A stretch of DNA of 64,000 nt from Salvelinus alpinus. Taxonomy: Eukaryota; Chordata; Actinopteri; Salmoniformes; Salmonidae. Below, piece by piece: positions 24,501 to 36,692 of this stretch. The stretch spans positions 10,039,602 to 10,103,601 of the forward strand of contig NC_092122.1 of NCBI RefSeq assembly GCF_045679555.1, read 5' to 3'. Below the pieces are notes generated by a model that worked only from the letters and a program-made list of their open reading frames with translations, did not search any database and had not been told where the DNA came from. Made by a program: the position numbers and the translations under genes. The first letter of the stretch is position 1; each line of letters opens with the position of its first letter.

Positions 24501-24859
24501 CTAAAGGCTATCAAAACTGGTCGCCTAGAGCGTTGGGGACAAAGAATAAAAGGAGCAGATTTATGGGCGTGGTAGAATAGATTCTGGGCATAATGTGCAG
24601 ACAGGGGTATGGTGGGGCACGGGTACAGCGGAGGCAAGCCCAGGCACTGGGTGATGATAAGAGAGGTTGTATCTCTGGACATGCTGGTCTCAATGGGTGA
24701 GGTCACCGCATGTGTGGGGGGTGGGACAAAGGAGGTATCAGAGGTACGGAGAGTGGAACTACGGGGTCCATTGCAAACCAAAACAATGATAATGATAACT
24801 AGCCTGAACAACAGTATGCAAGGCATATTGATATTTGAGAGAGACATACAATAAGGCAT
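21566..24859 (-). CDS. CR1-group LINE polyprotein: 2A-like + APE endonuclease + reverse transcriptase, intact
   Basis: An uninterrupted 1097-codon ORF. Residues 13-29 are strongly hydrophobic. Residues 122-140 run LILLLLCSSGDVEVNPGP, ending in a canonical 2A-like motif at 132-140. The endonuclease domain follows (VNIRSL 162-167, SESW 189-192, DRTAKGGGV 213-221, LLGDLNWD 291-298, SDH 357-359). The reverse transcriptase (about 590-900) has YKSAGLDNLDP, VFIDLAKAFDSVNH, SMGVPQGSILGPTLF and catalytic YADD (817-820). The C-terminus includes VGWPSLHVRR and FGRLSFQFSAACDWN. Every catalytic motif I can check is intact, so this copy may be able to produce active protein. It nicks DNA and copies its RNA at the nick. 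The first ATG is taken as start; ATGs at residues 5, 12 and 60 are alternatives. Confidence 0.9.
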   Translation of the reverse strand: MPYCMSLSNINMPCILLFRLVIIIIVLVCNGPRSSTLRTSDTSFVPPPTHAVTSPIETSMSRDTTSLIITQCLGLPPLYPCPTIPLSAHYAQNLFYHAHKSAPFILCPQRSRRPVLIAFSRTLILLLLCSSGDVEVNPGPACPQSPSFVDFCDRKSLGLMHVNIRSLLPKFALLTALAHSANPDVLAVSESWLRKATKNSGISIPNYNTFRQDRTAKGGGVAIYCRDSLQSSVILSRSMPKQFELLILKINLSRNKSLTVAACYRPPSAPSCALDTICELIAPHLASEFVLLGDLNWDMLNTPAVLQSKLDALNLTQIIKEPTRYNPKSVNMGTLIDIILTNLPSKYTSAVFNQDLSDHCLIACIRHGSAVKRPPLITVKRSLKHFCEQAFLIDLARVPWKDIDLIPSVEDAWSFFKSYFLTILDKHAPFKKCRTKNRYSPWFTPDLTALDQHKNILWRTAIASKSPRDMQLFREVRNQYTQSVRKAKASFFKQKFASCSSNSKKFWDTVKSMENKSTSSQLPTALRLGNTVTTDKSVIIENFNKHFSMAGHAFLLATPTLANSPAPPAATRPSLPSFSFTHIQIADVLKELENLDPYKSAGLDNLDPLFLKLSAAIVAPPITSLFNLSFVSSEIPKDWKAAAVIPLFKGGDTLDPNCYRPISILPCLSKVFESQVNKQITDHLESHRTFSAVQSGFRAGHGCTSATLKVLNDIITAIDKRHYCAAVFIDLAKAFDSVNHHILIGRLSSLGFSNDCLAWFTNYFADRVQCVKSEGMLSGPLAVSMGVPQGSILGPTLFSVYINDVALAAGDSLIHLYADDTILYTSGPSLDTVLSNLQTSFNAIQHSFRGLQLLLNASKTKCMLFNRSLPAPARPTSITTLDGSDLEYVDIYKYLGVWLDCKLSFQTHIKHLQSKIKSRIGFLFRNKASFTHAAKLTLVKLTILPILDFGDVIYKIASNTLLSKLDAVYHSAIRFVTKAPYTTHHCDLYALVGWPSLHVRRQTHWLQVIYKAMLGKVPPYLSSLVTMATPTRSTRSSRCISLIIPKAKTSFGRLSFQFSAACDWNELQKSLKLETFISLNNFKNLLSEQLTDRCSCT
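24440..24466 (-). other. 2A-like ribosome-skipping motif GDVEVNPGP
   Basis: The reverse complement encodes G-D-V-E-V-N-P-G-P, matching the D-V/I-E-x-N-P-G-P consensus with the usual upstream glycine and a preceding leucine-rich helix-like stretch. Skipping would occur between G139 and P140. That would release a 139-residue N-terminal peptide from the endonuclease-RT protein. 2A-like sequences are known from some APE-type non-LTR elements; function here is inferred. Confidence 0.8.
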
Positions 24860-26195
24860 AAAGTGATTGCAGGTCTTGATTGGGAGAGCTAGCTAAAACA
24901 ACAGGTAAGATAACAGCAGCAATAACAGGGTGCTAGTCTAACACAGCAACAACAGGTAAAAAATGGCGACGACTAGGCAGAGAGGGTCGGATTAACTACA
25001 CACAGATCCTGAGTTAAAGCACAGAGCCGACAGATAAAACACAAATAAACAGAATGGAGTACCGTGAATTAATGGACAGTGAAGCAGGCATCAGTAGCCA
25101 AGTGATCATAGTGTCCAGGGGGCAGCCGTAGATGGAGCAGGGAGGCCTCCACTAAGCTAGCACGCGGCGTTTAAAGTTAGTAGCCCGGGGGGTGGTCTGC
25201 TCAGACGGAGGGGGTCTGCTCAGACGGAGGCCGGTTGAGGGCACAGCGGGTGGGGTATTCGTCTGCAGACCAGACGTGGTCGTGTCGACAGAGAATCCAA
25301 GCCGGATGGCGATGGCGAAAGAGAGGTTGTGAATTGTAGAATTGTGTTTGCTAACTGGTGCTAGCTTCGTGGCAGTGGCGCTAGCTGCGCTAGCTGCAAG
25401 CTAGCTGTGAGGATCAGAAGTAGTGGCTCAGGGATTACGGCAGGAATCCGGCGTTGTTGTCGAGAGACAGTCCGATGCTGGTAAATTGGTGAGTAATATC
25501 CAGGCTAATAACAGGGCTGGTGTCTGTGCAGAAGGTAAAAGCTGCTAGCAGCGGCAAAAAATGGCTAAATTAGCTTGTAGCTGATTTAGACCAGTTGTGA
25601 TGGATTGGCAGGGCTCTGTGTCGGCAAAAAAAGGTCCAGGCCAATTGGCAAAATATGTATTGTAGCACAAGAATTAGCCGGAGGACCTCTTCGGCTAGCC
25701 GGGAGATTGGCCTAGCTCGAGGCTAGCTCAAGGCTAACTGTTGCTTGCTTCGGGACAGAGACGTTAGCCAGGAGTAGCCACTCAGATTGCAGCTAGCTAT
25801 CTGATCCGGTGTAAAGGTCCAGAGCTTGCGGTAGTAATCTGGAGATTTGGTAGAGAAAAAGCAGTCCGATATTCTCTGGGTTGATATCGCGCTGTGCAGA
25901 CTGGCATGTATTGACCAAGCTGAGGCTGGCTGGTGTCCGAGTTAACGGTAAAGACCACTAGCAGTGACTAACTGATAACTAGCTAGTAGTTAGTTAGCTG
26001 GCTAGCTTCTGATGGGGGTTCCGGTTCTAAAGTATAAAAATAGCAGATCCGTACCACATTGGGTGTTGGGGGTTGCAGGAGAGTATATTCAGTCCGTAGA
26101 TGGAAAGTGAGATTAAAATATAAACGGAAAAAACGAGGAAAACGATTATTTACACGGGACAAGACAAAACACACGTCCGACTGCTACGCCATCTT
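24860..26195 (-). promoter_or_regulatory. 5' UTR / probable internal promoter region of the CR1-group LINE
   Basis: About 1.3 kb without a long ORF, GC-richer and full of 'gctagct' repeats, lies between the probable 5' end (AAGATGGCG) and the ORF start. Autonomous LINEs carry their promoter in this position. No specific promoter element was identified. Confidence 0.5.
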
Positions 26196-26251
26196 GGAAT
26201 TGAATGTATAGAACATATATAGAACATTTGGTTCAGATTTGAAGGATTTTA

Positions 26252-27618
26252 CAGAGCCTTCGGAAAGTATTGTTACGTTACAGCCTTATTCTACAATGGA
26301 TAAAAATAATAATAATCCTCAGCAATCTACACACAATACCCAATAATGACAAAGCAAAAACAGGTTTTGTATTTCATTTTTTGCAAATTAATAAAAAAAT
26401 GAAAAACAAATACCTTATTTACATATGTATTCAGACCCTTTGCTATGAGACTCAATTTAGCTCAGGTGCATTCTGTTTCTGTTCATCATCCTTGAGATGT
26501 TGTAAATCCTGTTGTAAATTCAATTGATTGGACATGATTTGGAAAGGCGCACACAGCTCTCTATATAAGGTGTCACGGTTCATGTCAGAGCAAAAACCAA
26601 GCCATGAGGTCGAAGGAATTGTCCGTAGAGCTCAGAGACAGGATTGGGTCGAGGCACATATCTGGGAAAGGGTACCAAAAATGTCTGCAGCATTGAAGGT
26701 CCCCAAGAACACAGTGGCCTCCATCATTCTTGAATGGAAGAAGTTTGGAACCACCAAGACTCTTCCTAGAGCTGTCCTCCCGCCAAACTGAGCAATTAAG
26801 GGAGAAGGCTCTTGATCAGAGAGGTGACCAAGAACCTGATGGTCACTCTGACAGAGCTCTAGAGTTACTCTGTGGAGATGGGAGAACCTTCCAGAAGCAC
26901 AACCATCTCTGCAGCACTCCACCAATCAGGTAGATGGTAGAGTGACTAGACAGAAGCCCCTCAGTAGAAGGCACGACAGCCCACTTGGAGTTTGCCAAAA
27001 GGCACCTAAAGACTCTCAAACCATGACAAACAAGATTCTCTGGTCTGATGAAACTAAGATTGAACTCTTTGGCCTGAATGCCAAGCATCACGTCTGGAAG
27101 AAACTTGGCATCATCCCTATGGTGAAGCATGGTGGTGGCCACATCATGCTGTGGGGGTGTTTTTCAGGTGCAAAGAATGGGAGACTAGTCAGGATCGAGG
27201 GAAAGATGAATCGAGGGAAAGATGAACAGAGCAAAGAACAGAGAGATTATTGATGAAAACCTGCTCCAGAGTGCTCAGGACCTCCGACTGGGGCGAAGGT
27301 TTACCTTCCAACAGGACAACAACCCTAACCACACAGCCAAGACAACGCAGGAGTGGCTTCGGGACTCTGAAAGTCCTTGAGTGGCCCAGCCAGAGCCCGA
27401 ACTTGAACCCATTCGAACATCTCTGCAGAGACCTGAAAATAGTTGTGCAGCAACGCTCCCCATCCAACCTGACAGAGCTTGAGAGGATCTGCAGAGAAGA
27501 ATGGGAGAATTGTGTGTAGATTGATGAGGGAAAAAAGCTATTTAATCAATTTAAAATAAGGCTGTAACATAACAAGGTGGAAAAAGTCAAGGGGTCTGAA
27601 TACTTTCCAAAGGCACTG
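26252..27618 (+). mobile_element. Tc1-like DNA transposon, ends CAG(A)GCCTTCGGAAAGTATT
   Basis: The left end CAGAGCCTTCGGAAAGTATT and the right end ACTTTCCAAAGGCACTG are inverted repeats, with TA on each side (26250-26251 and 27619-27620). The same family appears at 57986-59196 and in truncated form after the assembly gap. Confidence 0.9.
26600..27519 (+). pseudogene. Tc1 transposase pseudogene
   Basis: Fragments in several frames cover the transposase. They include VPKNTVASIILEWKKFGTTKT (DNA-binding region, near 26700), [11 protein letters not shown] (first catalytic Asp, about 27040), [12 protein letters not shown], and [16 protein letters not shown] (near 27375-27420). The aspartate of the D-N-N-P-N-H-T segment lies in a shifted frame near 27318. 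Multiple frameshifts, and a duplicated 'atcgagggaaagatga' at about 27195-27226, disable it. Confidence 0.85.
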
Positions 27619-27620
27619 TA

Positions 27621-28258
<638 letters not shown>

Positions 28259-29895
28259 TCTCTCTCTCTGAAACACATCCACGTTCTCTGGATCAGTTGT
28301 GTCAACTACCCACACACACAGAGGCCACACTTACGAAGCTGAGGAGAGAAACCTTAGTTCTCCCCACCCTGTAATTAGAGAGAAACCAACAGGGAGCACA
28401 GCTCTAGAATAACAGGAAATAAGACCCGAACCAAGAGAGAGAGGAAAAGTGAGAGTATCTGTGTGTAACCAGACCCGGCTCAAAAACAAACAAGATAGCT
28501 GGCTCAAATTGTAGAGCATGGCAAATGTCCAGAGTCAAGTTTCGACATTTGTGCCACTCTCACATGGACGCAAACGTTGCTCTTCTCAAAGCACCTGTTC
28601 ACACTTATGTTTGCTTTGCACTGCAAGGTGCAATTCAGCAACTGGACAAATAACAAATACAGTACCTCGTGAAGAGACGCTTCGTAAGCTTCATTCATAC
28701 ACAATACACACAATACTCAGCTATGTGTGTGTGCGTCTCTGTTCTGGGTTAAGGCGTGTGTGTGTGTCAGTTCTGGGTGAGACTGGCTGATCGGAGTGTT
28801 GGTTTAGTGTGTGGTTTTAAGGGTGTGCCTCACCCCACAACCCATTCCTCTACTTCTGAGTACCTAGCTCTAGTCACCACACCACGTGGCCGTGTGTTTG
28901 TGTGAGCCCAGCATTCTTTCCTGGACCATATCTCCCATCTCTGAAGAACTCATCCACTCCCTCCATTACGCATCCTTCCCTCAGTGGCACGGCTGTAAAT
29001 CAATCTACGACTGCGGCTCCCGCTGGTGTGCACTCTGTTCTAAATCACCGTCTAAATCATAGTGGTCCACTGACACCGTGTTATTTTCTATACATTAGAC
29101 CTGTTGGAGATTTGCTTCATGATTTATGCACCTCCCCACCCCTTCTACTCCACACATAAGGCCTGAATGAAGTCTAGAGTTCAATGAACTTTGCGTCGTA
29201 TACGGTGTGTATACGGTGTGTATACGGTGTGTATACGGTGTGTATACGGTGTGTATACAGTTCAGGACGGTTTAGAAGCAGTCATACAATAACCAAACAC
29301 ACATAGAGGGGACTGTTTTTGTTTGAGCGGATATTCATTCTAATCTGTTCAAAGCTGGAGGCTATATTTAAAACCTCCCAACCCAGGAAGTACAAGGAAA
29401 AAGAGGGAGAGTACAAAGAAGAGGGGGAGGGGTGAAGGAGTTAGGAGAAATGTTACGCAACACCTCTTCAGATCTCCTCATGTGTTTAATGAGCAGTAAG
29501 CACACTCACAGTCTGTACAATACCTCGGGCCACATGACCGAGCACATGCCCAAAAACGGAGATGAATATTTGCTTTGTTGTGTCTGTTTACATTAACAAA
29601 TAATGCAGTAATTTCAGTCATGCTTCCTCTAGGATTTACAAAATACAAAATGGATGGGGAGAAACTCGTTTTCAGCGCGGACTCTAGATCTCGAAAAGAA
29701 GCAGCAGAATAGATGTAAATGAATTCGTGTTTTGTCTTCAATGCTTGTTTTCTGGTCCCATGCCACCGCGAACCCAGCTTCCCAGAAGTGCATCTGCCTT
29801 CCCAGTAAAACTCTGTACTGAAGCAATACTACAGTGTCTCTTAAACACTCACCCCCTCACATATACATGCATACATACACACACACACACTCGCA
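28259..29895. other. Intergenic, no gene recognised; includes an 11-bp minisatellite
   Basis: Short open frames only. The sole clear structure is the tandem tatacggtgtg array at 29196-29260. Confidence 0.4.
29196..29260. repeat. 11-bp tandem repeat (gtatacggtgt), about 6 copies
   Basis: 'tacgg' recurs at 29201, 29212, 29223, 29234 and 29245 with identical spacer; the last unit reads tacag. Confidence 0.95.
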
Positions 29896-30645
29896 TTCAC
29901 ATTAAATTGAAGCTGAAGTTGGGATTTTATTTGAGGAATAAGGCCTGTTTTTCTTTTGAAGCCAGAAGGAGGCTAGTATCAGCTACATTTATGCCTTTAC
30001 TAGACTGTGGGGATATTTTATATATGAATGCTTCCGCTCAGTGTTTGAGATCAATTGACACCCTTTACCATGGCACTTTGATATTTATTTTAAACTGCAA
30101 AACCCTTACGCACCACTGCACTTTATATACCAGGGTTGGCTGGCCTTCTCTAGTCACTCGTAGGCTCAGTCACTGGTATAATTTTATTAACAAAGCCATT
30201 TTGGGTTTACTACCATTTTATTTGGGCATTTTTATTGTTCAAAAATGTGGTGGGTACTCTCTTTGTTCGCAGGACTTTATCCTGCTAACTGTTCCAAATG
30301 TCCAAACTGAATTTGCTTTTATGTACTCTGCGCCATCTGCTTGGAACGCCTTACAAAATACTTTTAAACTGGAAGAACTTGTCCCGATTGGTGTTTTTAA
30401 ATCACTGATGAAGGATTTTGAGAGTGATTCCCTGACCTGTCAATGTTTTTAATTTTCTGTTTTATGATTTTGTTATACTCTTGTGAATTCTATGGTTTTT
30501 ACTAGATTACTTGTAGTTTTTCATGTTGTCTGTCTGCAATTGTGTAATGACTTGGTGCTGCCTATCTTGACCAGGATGCTCCTGAAAAAGAGATGTAAAA
30601 TCTCAATGAGCCCTTCCTGGTTAAATAAAATAAAATAAATAAATA
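29896..30645 (+). pseudogene. 5'-truncated CR1-group LINE, C-terminal ORF2 remnant and 3' tail
   Basis: The frame to 30452 encodes LKLGFYLRNKACF, then LLDCGDILYMNAS, VGWPSLVTRRLSHWYNFINKAILG and a C-terminal SAPSAWNALQNTFKLEEL. This is the same domain that closes the 1097-residue ORF on the other strand. The 3' UTR ends in CTGGTTAAATAAAATAAAATAAATAAA. Only the last part of the ORF is present, which is typical of incomplete reverse transcription. Confidence 0.85.
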
Positions 30646-31331
30646 AAGCGCTCGTAAAAACACGCGAACAGTACAGACCGAAACACAGCTACTCTACCTC
30701 TGATACATGCGCACATACACACACCGCTGTCTTGTTGATTAACCCGGGCCAGGAGAGGGTGTCTCCTTACAGTGCCGAAGGAGGCCAGAAATCATGGGAG
30801 GAATTTCAGCGGGATTACCTAGCGACCATTTCCCAGAATGCCCTAGTCGGCGCCTGGAAACGGCTTTCCCAGAAGCCTGATTAGAGGGAAGTGGCAAAGT
30901 GCCAGCCAGCCAGAATCCATCCACAGGCTACGCTGCCATGCGGCAGCTAGGACATATACACACACACAGTAATTCAATCACACACTCTGACAGACACACA
31001 CATTAAATCATACCTGATTCCACGTATTTTCAACCACCCGCACACACACAAATGCACTCATACATTTGCATCATTTACGTACACACACATCGCCATCACA
31101 CACACTCACCCTAACCTCACAGAGACAGACAGACAGACAGTCGTGACAATCCGCAGTCCAATCATGTCTCTCTCTCTGCCCTGTGGGGGTGACCATGATA
31201 CCATGACACAACACTAATAAGAGTATTATAAAGAATCCCTATCCCCTGAGTAAGAGTATTAGTAGTCTAGTGTGTACACAGAAACACAGTCAAGCGCATT
31301 AGCTAGGTATGTTTACATGTGATGTGTGTTA
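30646..31331. other. Intergenic; CA-rich and GACA-rich simple sequence
   Basis: Short CA tracts and a small agac array near 31123-31140. The 31100-31300 part has a diverged partner at about 32866-33400. No gene seen. Confidence 0.5.
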
Positions 31332-31605
31332 GTTGTAGGTAGCCTGGCAGGTAGGAGCGTTGATCCAGTAATCAAAGGGTTGCTGGCTCAAATCCCAGAG
31401 CTGTCAAGGTCAAATTCTGTTGTTCTGCTCCTGAGCAAGGCAGTTAACCCACTGTTCCCTGGGCACCAAAGACGTGGATGTCGATTAAGGCAGCCCTCTG
31501 ATTCAGAGGGGTTGGGTTAAATGCGAAAGTCACATTTCAGTTGAATGCATTCAGTTGTACGACTGACTTTCCTGATGCCAAATGTAACTGTAACTGAACT
31601 GAACA
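31332..31605 (+). mobile_element. tRNA-derived SINE (AvaIII/HpaI type of salmonids)
   Basis: A Box A-like GTAGCCTGGCAGGTAGGAGC and box B-like GGTTGCTGGCTCAAATCCC are followed by the familiar body 'gcaaggcagttaacccac' and by 'cagttgaatgcattcagttg', which includes an ATGCAT (AvaIII) site. Exact subfamily not determined. Confidence 0.75.
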
Positions 31606-32980
31606 TATAGCATAACCACATATACTGTTGCCATGTAATGACCCCGGGTAGGCACACTGCACCTACTTTTCTCTCAGGCACGGAGGACCAAATTCGATAT
31701 CTTGTTCATGACGCCTCTGATGATACCAGACCCATATCAAGTAGTGTATTTAAATGTAACTCGGCTAATTCCCTGTAAATGAGTGGCCTAAACTAGGTTA
31801 GATGGACCCGGGCCATGTTAAGGTATCTGATACCACAAGGCTTTCCCTCTAAATATTTGGCAGTGGATTTCACTGAGATGGGACACAGAGATTGCCCTCT
31901 CTCCTTTTTCCCCTGCCCTCTCTTTCTCCTCCCTTTTAGAGATCAACCATACCTTAATGCTGGATGTGAGTTTGGCCAGTCATGAATCGGTTCATACTGT
32001 GTTCTCTTTCCTGTCCCCCTGTCTCTCCCTTCCCTCACTCTCTCCTCCTAATCACTTTCATATCCTCTGTCTCCTTCCCTCTCTCCTCCACTTCACGTGC
32101 CTTGGTTTTGGCATTCATCAACCCCATTGTTCTTCCAAACCGTTCCCTTCTTTCTCTCTCTCCATCTGTTCTTTGTGCACAAGGCAGACTGAAGCGTCAC
32201 TCCCTCCTCCTCCTTTCTTACCCTCCCTGTTCAGAAGATTGCGGGCTCTGAAGGATCTAACCCTATGAGGTGTGATGGAGAATTATTGAGATTTAAATTG
32301 GACGTCAGTAAAAACCTGTTTGTTTGCTTCCAGACAAGCTCTCGCTTTAATTGGTGCCTGTCGGCTCCTGGCCTGATTCCCTGACCCCGAGGGAAAGGGA
32401 AAAGAGAGAGGGGGATGAATAGAGGGAGGAAAAGGAAGAGAAAAGAAGAGAAAAGTGGCTGCGTGTTAGACACGTTTGGCTCAGCGTGCAATTACGTCCT
32501 CATCTGTTTAAATCCCAACGGGATGTTTTCTCCGAATTAGTCAGCTTTCCAACTCACGTTTTATTATCCTGATAGGTTTCAGGGAACAGTTCCTCCTGTA
32601 TCTGGAAAAGACTCAGATGAACTGCTATCTGATTAGTGATCCAGCTGAATGAGTTAGCTTGATTGTGCGGTACAGACGACTCCTGATAAGTGTGCTTGCC
32701 TTCGGGTAAATACAAACTCAGTTTTACAGTCCCAATTCAATTACATTATTTTCTTATTTTCTCTTCAAATGTTTTCCTGGAATCTACATGTCCCAGTTCA
32801 ATTCGTGCGACCACAACAGTCCCAAGAACGTGTTTGAGTATCTATGAATTTGTTGTTTAGGTTACACACCCACACACACCCTATCTTCACATAGAGTGAC
32901 AGACGGTGACAATCCTCAGTCCTCTGGTTCTCCCCTGTGAGTGGGGGTCAATGATGGGGTACACCGTGATACTAATAGGA
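31606..32980. other. Intergenic, no gene recognised
   Basis: Pyrimidine-rich stretches (about 31895-32230) with no conserved coding signature. No host exon supported. Confidence 0.4.
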
Positions 32981-32993
32981 GTATAATAAAGAG

Positions 32994-33336
32994 GGCCTCC
33001 CGAGTGGCGCTGCGGTCTAAGGCACTGACCGGGAGTCCCATAGGGCGGCGCACAATTGGCCCAGCGTCGTCCAGGATAGGGGAGGGTTTGGCCGGTGGGG
33101 CTTTACTTGGCTCATCGTGCTCTAGCGACTCCTTGTGGCGGGCCGGGTGCCTGCAGGCTGACCTCGGTTGTCAGGTGAACGGTGTTTCCTCTGACACATC
33201 GGTGCGTCTTGCTTCCAGGTTAAGCGGGCGGGTGTTAAGAAGCGCGGTTTGGCAAGTTTTTTTTCGACCTTTACCTTCCAAGCCCGTTGGGGAGTTCCAG
33301 CAATGAGACAAGATCGAAATTGGGGAGAAAAAAATG
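32994..33336 (+). mobile_element. Diverged tRNA-derived SINE with ~13-bp target duplication
   Basis: Same family as the SINE at 13964 (GGCCTCCCGAGTGGCGC head, 'cggcgcacaattggcccagcg' body), with deletions. Flanks GTATAATAAAGAG (32981-32993) and GTATTATAAAGAA (33337-33349) are the target duplication. Confidence 0.8.
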
Positions 33337-33349
33337 GTATTATAAAGAA

Positions 33350-33861
33350 CCCTTATCCCCTGGGTAAGAGTATTAGTAGTCTATGTGTACGATATACACT
33401 GCACTTAGCATAGGCTACACAAACATTATTAAATAGTAGTGTCTATTTATTTTTGTATCTTCTTAATTGTATGTTGTGTTATGACTATGTTTTCTGATTT
33501 AAATAGGAAAGGGGTGAATTGTACAAGAAGAGAATATTCCATATGGTGCCGTAGCGTGAGGAAGAAGGGAATCTTTATTCAGCTCTTAAACTTGACAACA
33601 CACACCACAGGGATAACCACGTCTCAGACAGCACTGTTCTACACTCCCACGTTTCCACCTCGCATGAACTACACACACACACACACACACACACATTGAC
33701 CGACGGGCACATATGCATAATTGATCCTGCATTCTCTCACACAGACATACAGTACTGTGCATAAATAACATCCTCACAGACACTCAGACAAGAACGATCA
33801 CACACACAAATCCAAACGTATGCAAAGGTGACAAATGCATGAGACCACACACCAACATCTA

Positions 33862-33900
<39 letters not shown>

Positions 33901-33970
33901 ATTTATAGATTTTGTAACTGGAGGAGATCCATTGTTGATGCTGTGTGTCAGTGGGTCACCCAGCTCAGCA
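33350..33970. other. Intergenic with two AC microsatellites
   Basis: AC tracts at about 33667-33694 and 33863-33898. Nothing else recognised. Confidence 0.5.
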
Positions 33971-33971
33971 T

Positions 33972-35030
33972 TGATCAAATCAAATCAAGTTTATTTTATA
34001 TAGCCCTTCGTACATCAGCTAATATCTCGAAGTGCTGTACAGAAACCCAGCCTAAAACCCCAAACAGCAAGCAATGCAGGTGTAGAAGCACGGCGGCTAG
34101 GAAAAACTCCCTAGAAAGGCCAAAACCTAGGAAGAAACCTAGAGAGGAACCAGGCTATGAGGGGTGGCCAATCCTCTTCTGGCTGTGCCGGGTGGAGATT
34201 ATAACAGAACATGGCCAAGATGTTCAAATGTTCATAAATGACCAGCATGGTCAAATAATAATCAGGAGTAAATGTCAGTTGGCTTTTCATAGCCGATCAT
34301 TAAGAGTATCTCTACCGCTCCTGCGGTCTCTAGAGAGTTGAAAACAGCAGGTCTGGGACAGGTAGCACGTCCGGTGGACAGGTCAGGGTTCCATAGCCGC
34401 AGGCAGAACAGTTGAAACTGGAACAGCAGCAAGGCCAGGTGGACTGGGGACAGCAAGGAGTCATCATGCCCGGTAGTCCTGACGCATGGTCCTAGGGCTC
34501 AGGTCCTCCGAGAGAGAGAAAGAAAGAGAGAATGAGAGAATTAGAGAGCATACTTAAATTCACACAGGACACCGGATAAGACAGGAGAAGTACTCCAGAT
34601 ATAACCAACTGACCCTAGCCCCTCGACACATAAACTACTGCAGCATAAATACTGGAGGCTGAGACAGGAGGGGTCAGGAGACACTGTGGCCCCATCCGAT
34701 GATACCCCCGGACAGGGCCAAACAGGAAGGATATAACCCCACCCACTTTGCCAAAGCACAGCCCCCACACCACTAGAGGGATATCTTCAACCACCAACTT
34801 ACCATCCTGAGACAAGGCCGAGTATAGCCCACAAAGATCTCCACCACAGCACAAACCAAGGGGTGGCGCCAACCCAGACAGGAAGATCACGTCAGTAACT
34901 CAATCCACTCAAGTGACGCACCCCTCCTAGGGACAGCATGAAAGAGCACCAGTAAGCCAGTGACTCAGCCCCTGTAATAGGGTTAGAGGCAGAGAATCCC
35001 AGTGGAGAGAGGGGATAGAAACCCAAACCT
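33972..35030 (-). mobile_element. Unclassified retroelement-like repeat with ATTTGATTTGA tail
   Basis: The left edge 'atcaaatcaaatcaagtttatttta' is the reverse complement of a TTTGATTTGAT tail. The sequence inward ('agtgctgtacagaaacccagcc', 'gaaccaggctatgaggggtgg') is a very common salmonid repeat with no ORF that I can assign. Right border approximate. Confidence 0.55.
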
Positions 35031-35366
35031 CAGAGCATCTGAAGAAGGTCAATTTTGAGGCCGTGCACTTACATCAGGGGAAAATGTGTGTGTAATGGTT
35101 ATGTAAGGGAAATTTGAAAATAGAAATTACAGTAAGTGAATAATGAATCCCTCCTCCTGTACCATGGACATCTGAGAAATACTGCAGCAGAGCAGCAAGG
35201 AAAGGAAGAGAAATCTTTGACCAGTAGCCCGTATTTTCAGAAGAAGCATAGGCCTACCCCAGCCTGCCTCAGCCCCATGGGCAAATTACAGGTATTATGT
35301 GGAGTTATTGGAAGCAGCTGTCTCTCTCAGCAGAGGGATTTCTCCACTGGGTCAGGGTGAGAGTTG

Positions 35367-35405
<39 letters not shown>

Positions 35406-35518
35406 ACTGAGGAGGCTGGACCCACGCTGCCCTGGCTGCCGACGGACCTCCTTCCCCCGGCTGAGTTCCCTGAGAGTAACACTTTATATGGTGGGCTATA
35501 ACTACTGTTAAGTGAGTG

Positions 35519-35521
<3 letters not shown>

Positions 35522-35589
<68 letters not shown>
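35522..35589. repeat. (AC)34 microsatellite
   Basis: Perfect AC alternation. CT/AG-rich simple sequence also lies at about 35373-35402 and 35831-35892. Confidence 0.97.
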
Positions 35590-35591
<2 letters not shown>

Positions 35592-35830
35592 TTGTCCAGT
35601 TAGCATTTCTCTCTCTCACACATACACGCACACGCATACACGCACACACACGCACACACACTCACTCACTCATTCGGAGTGGTCTCTCTTTTCATTTGAG
35701 CATGAGTTGAGCATGAGCATGAGCATGAGTTGAGCATGAGTCATGACACTATTTTTTTCCGTATGTGACTCCTGTGCACTTGAAGAAAGGGAGAAGAGAG
35801 GGAGAGGATGAGGAGAAAGAGAGAGAACGA

Positions 35831-35873
<43 letters not shown>

Positions 35874-36019
35874 AAGAGAGAGAGAGAGAGGGGGGGGTTG
35901 GGTGCAGGCGAGTGAGTGAGGGAGAGAATGAAAGAGGGCAGTCGTGTCACTGTGTTAGTGGGAAAGTGTGTCATGGCTCATGCTCCACTGAGCGACGATG
36001 AGGGGAGAGACCACTCTGA

Positions 36020-36692
<673 letters not shown>

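Larger units (their letters stand above)
21185..26195 (-). mobile_element. Apparently full-length CR1-group (Rex1/L2-like) LINE
   Basis: On the - strand the element opens near 26195 with an AAGATGGCGTAGCAGT leader of about 1.3 kb. It carries one long ORF (24859-21566) and ends in a 3' region with CTGGTTAAATAAAGGTG and an A/T-rich tail near 21185. The whole length is about 5.0 kb, and leader, ORF and tail are all present. I found no convincing target duplication. Related 3' fragments occur at about 29896-30645. Confidence 0.85.

Noticed and set aside
22188-24575. Plus-strand open frames across the CR1-group LINE
   Set aside because: They are shadows of the long minus-strand ORF.
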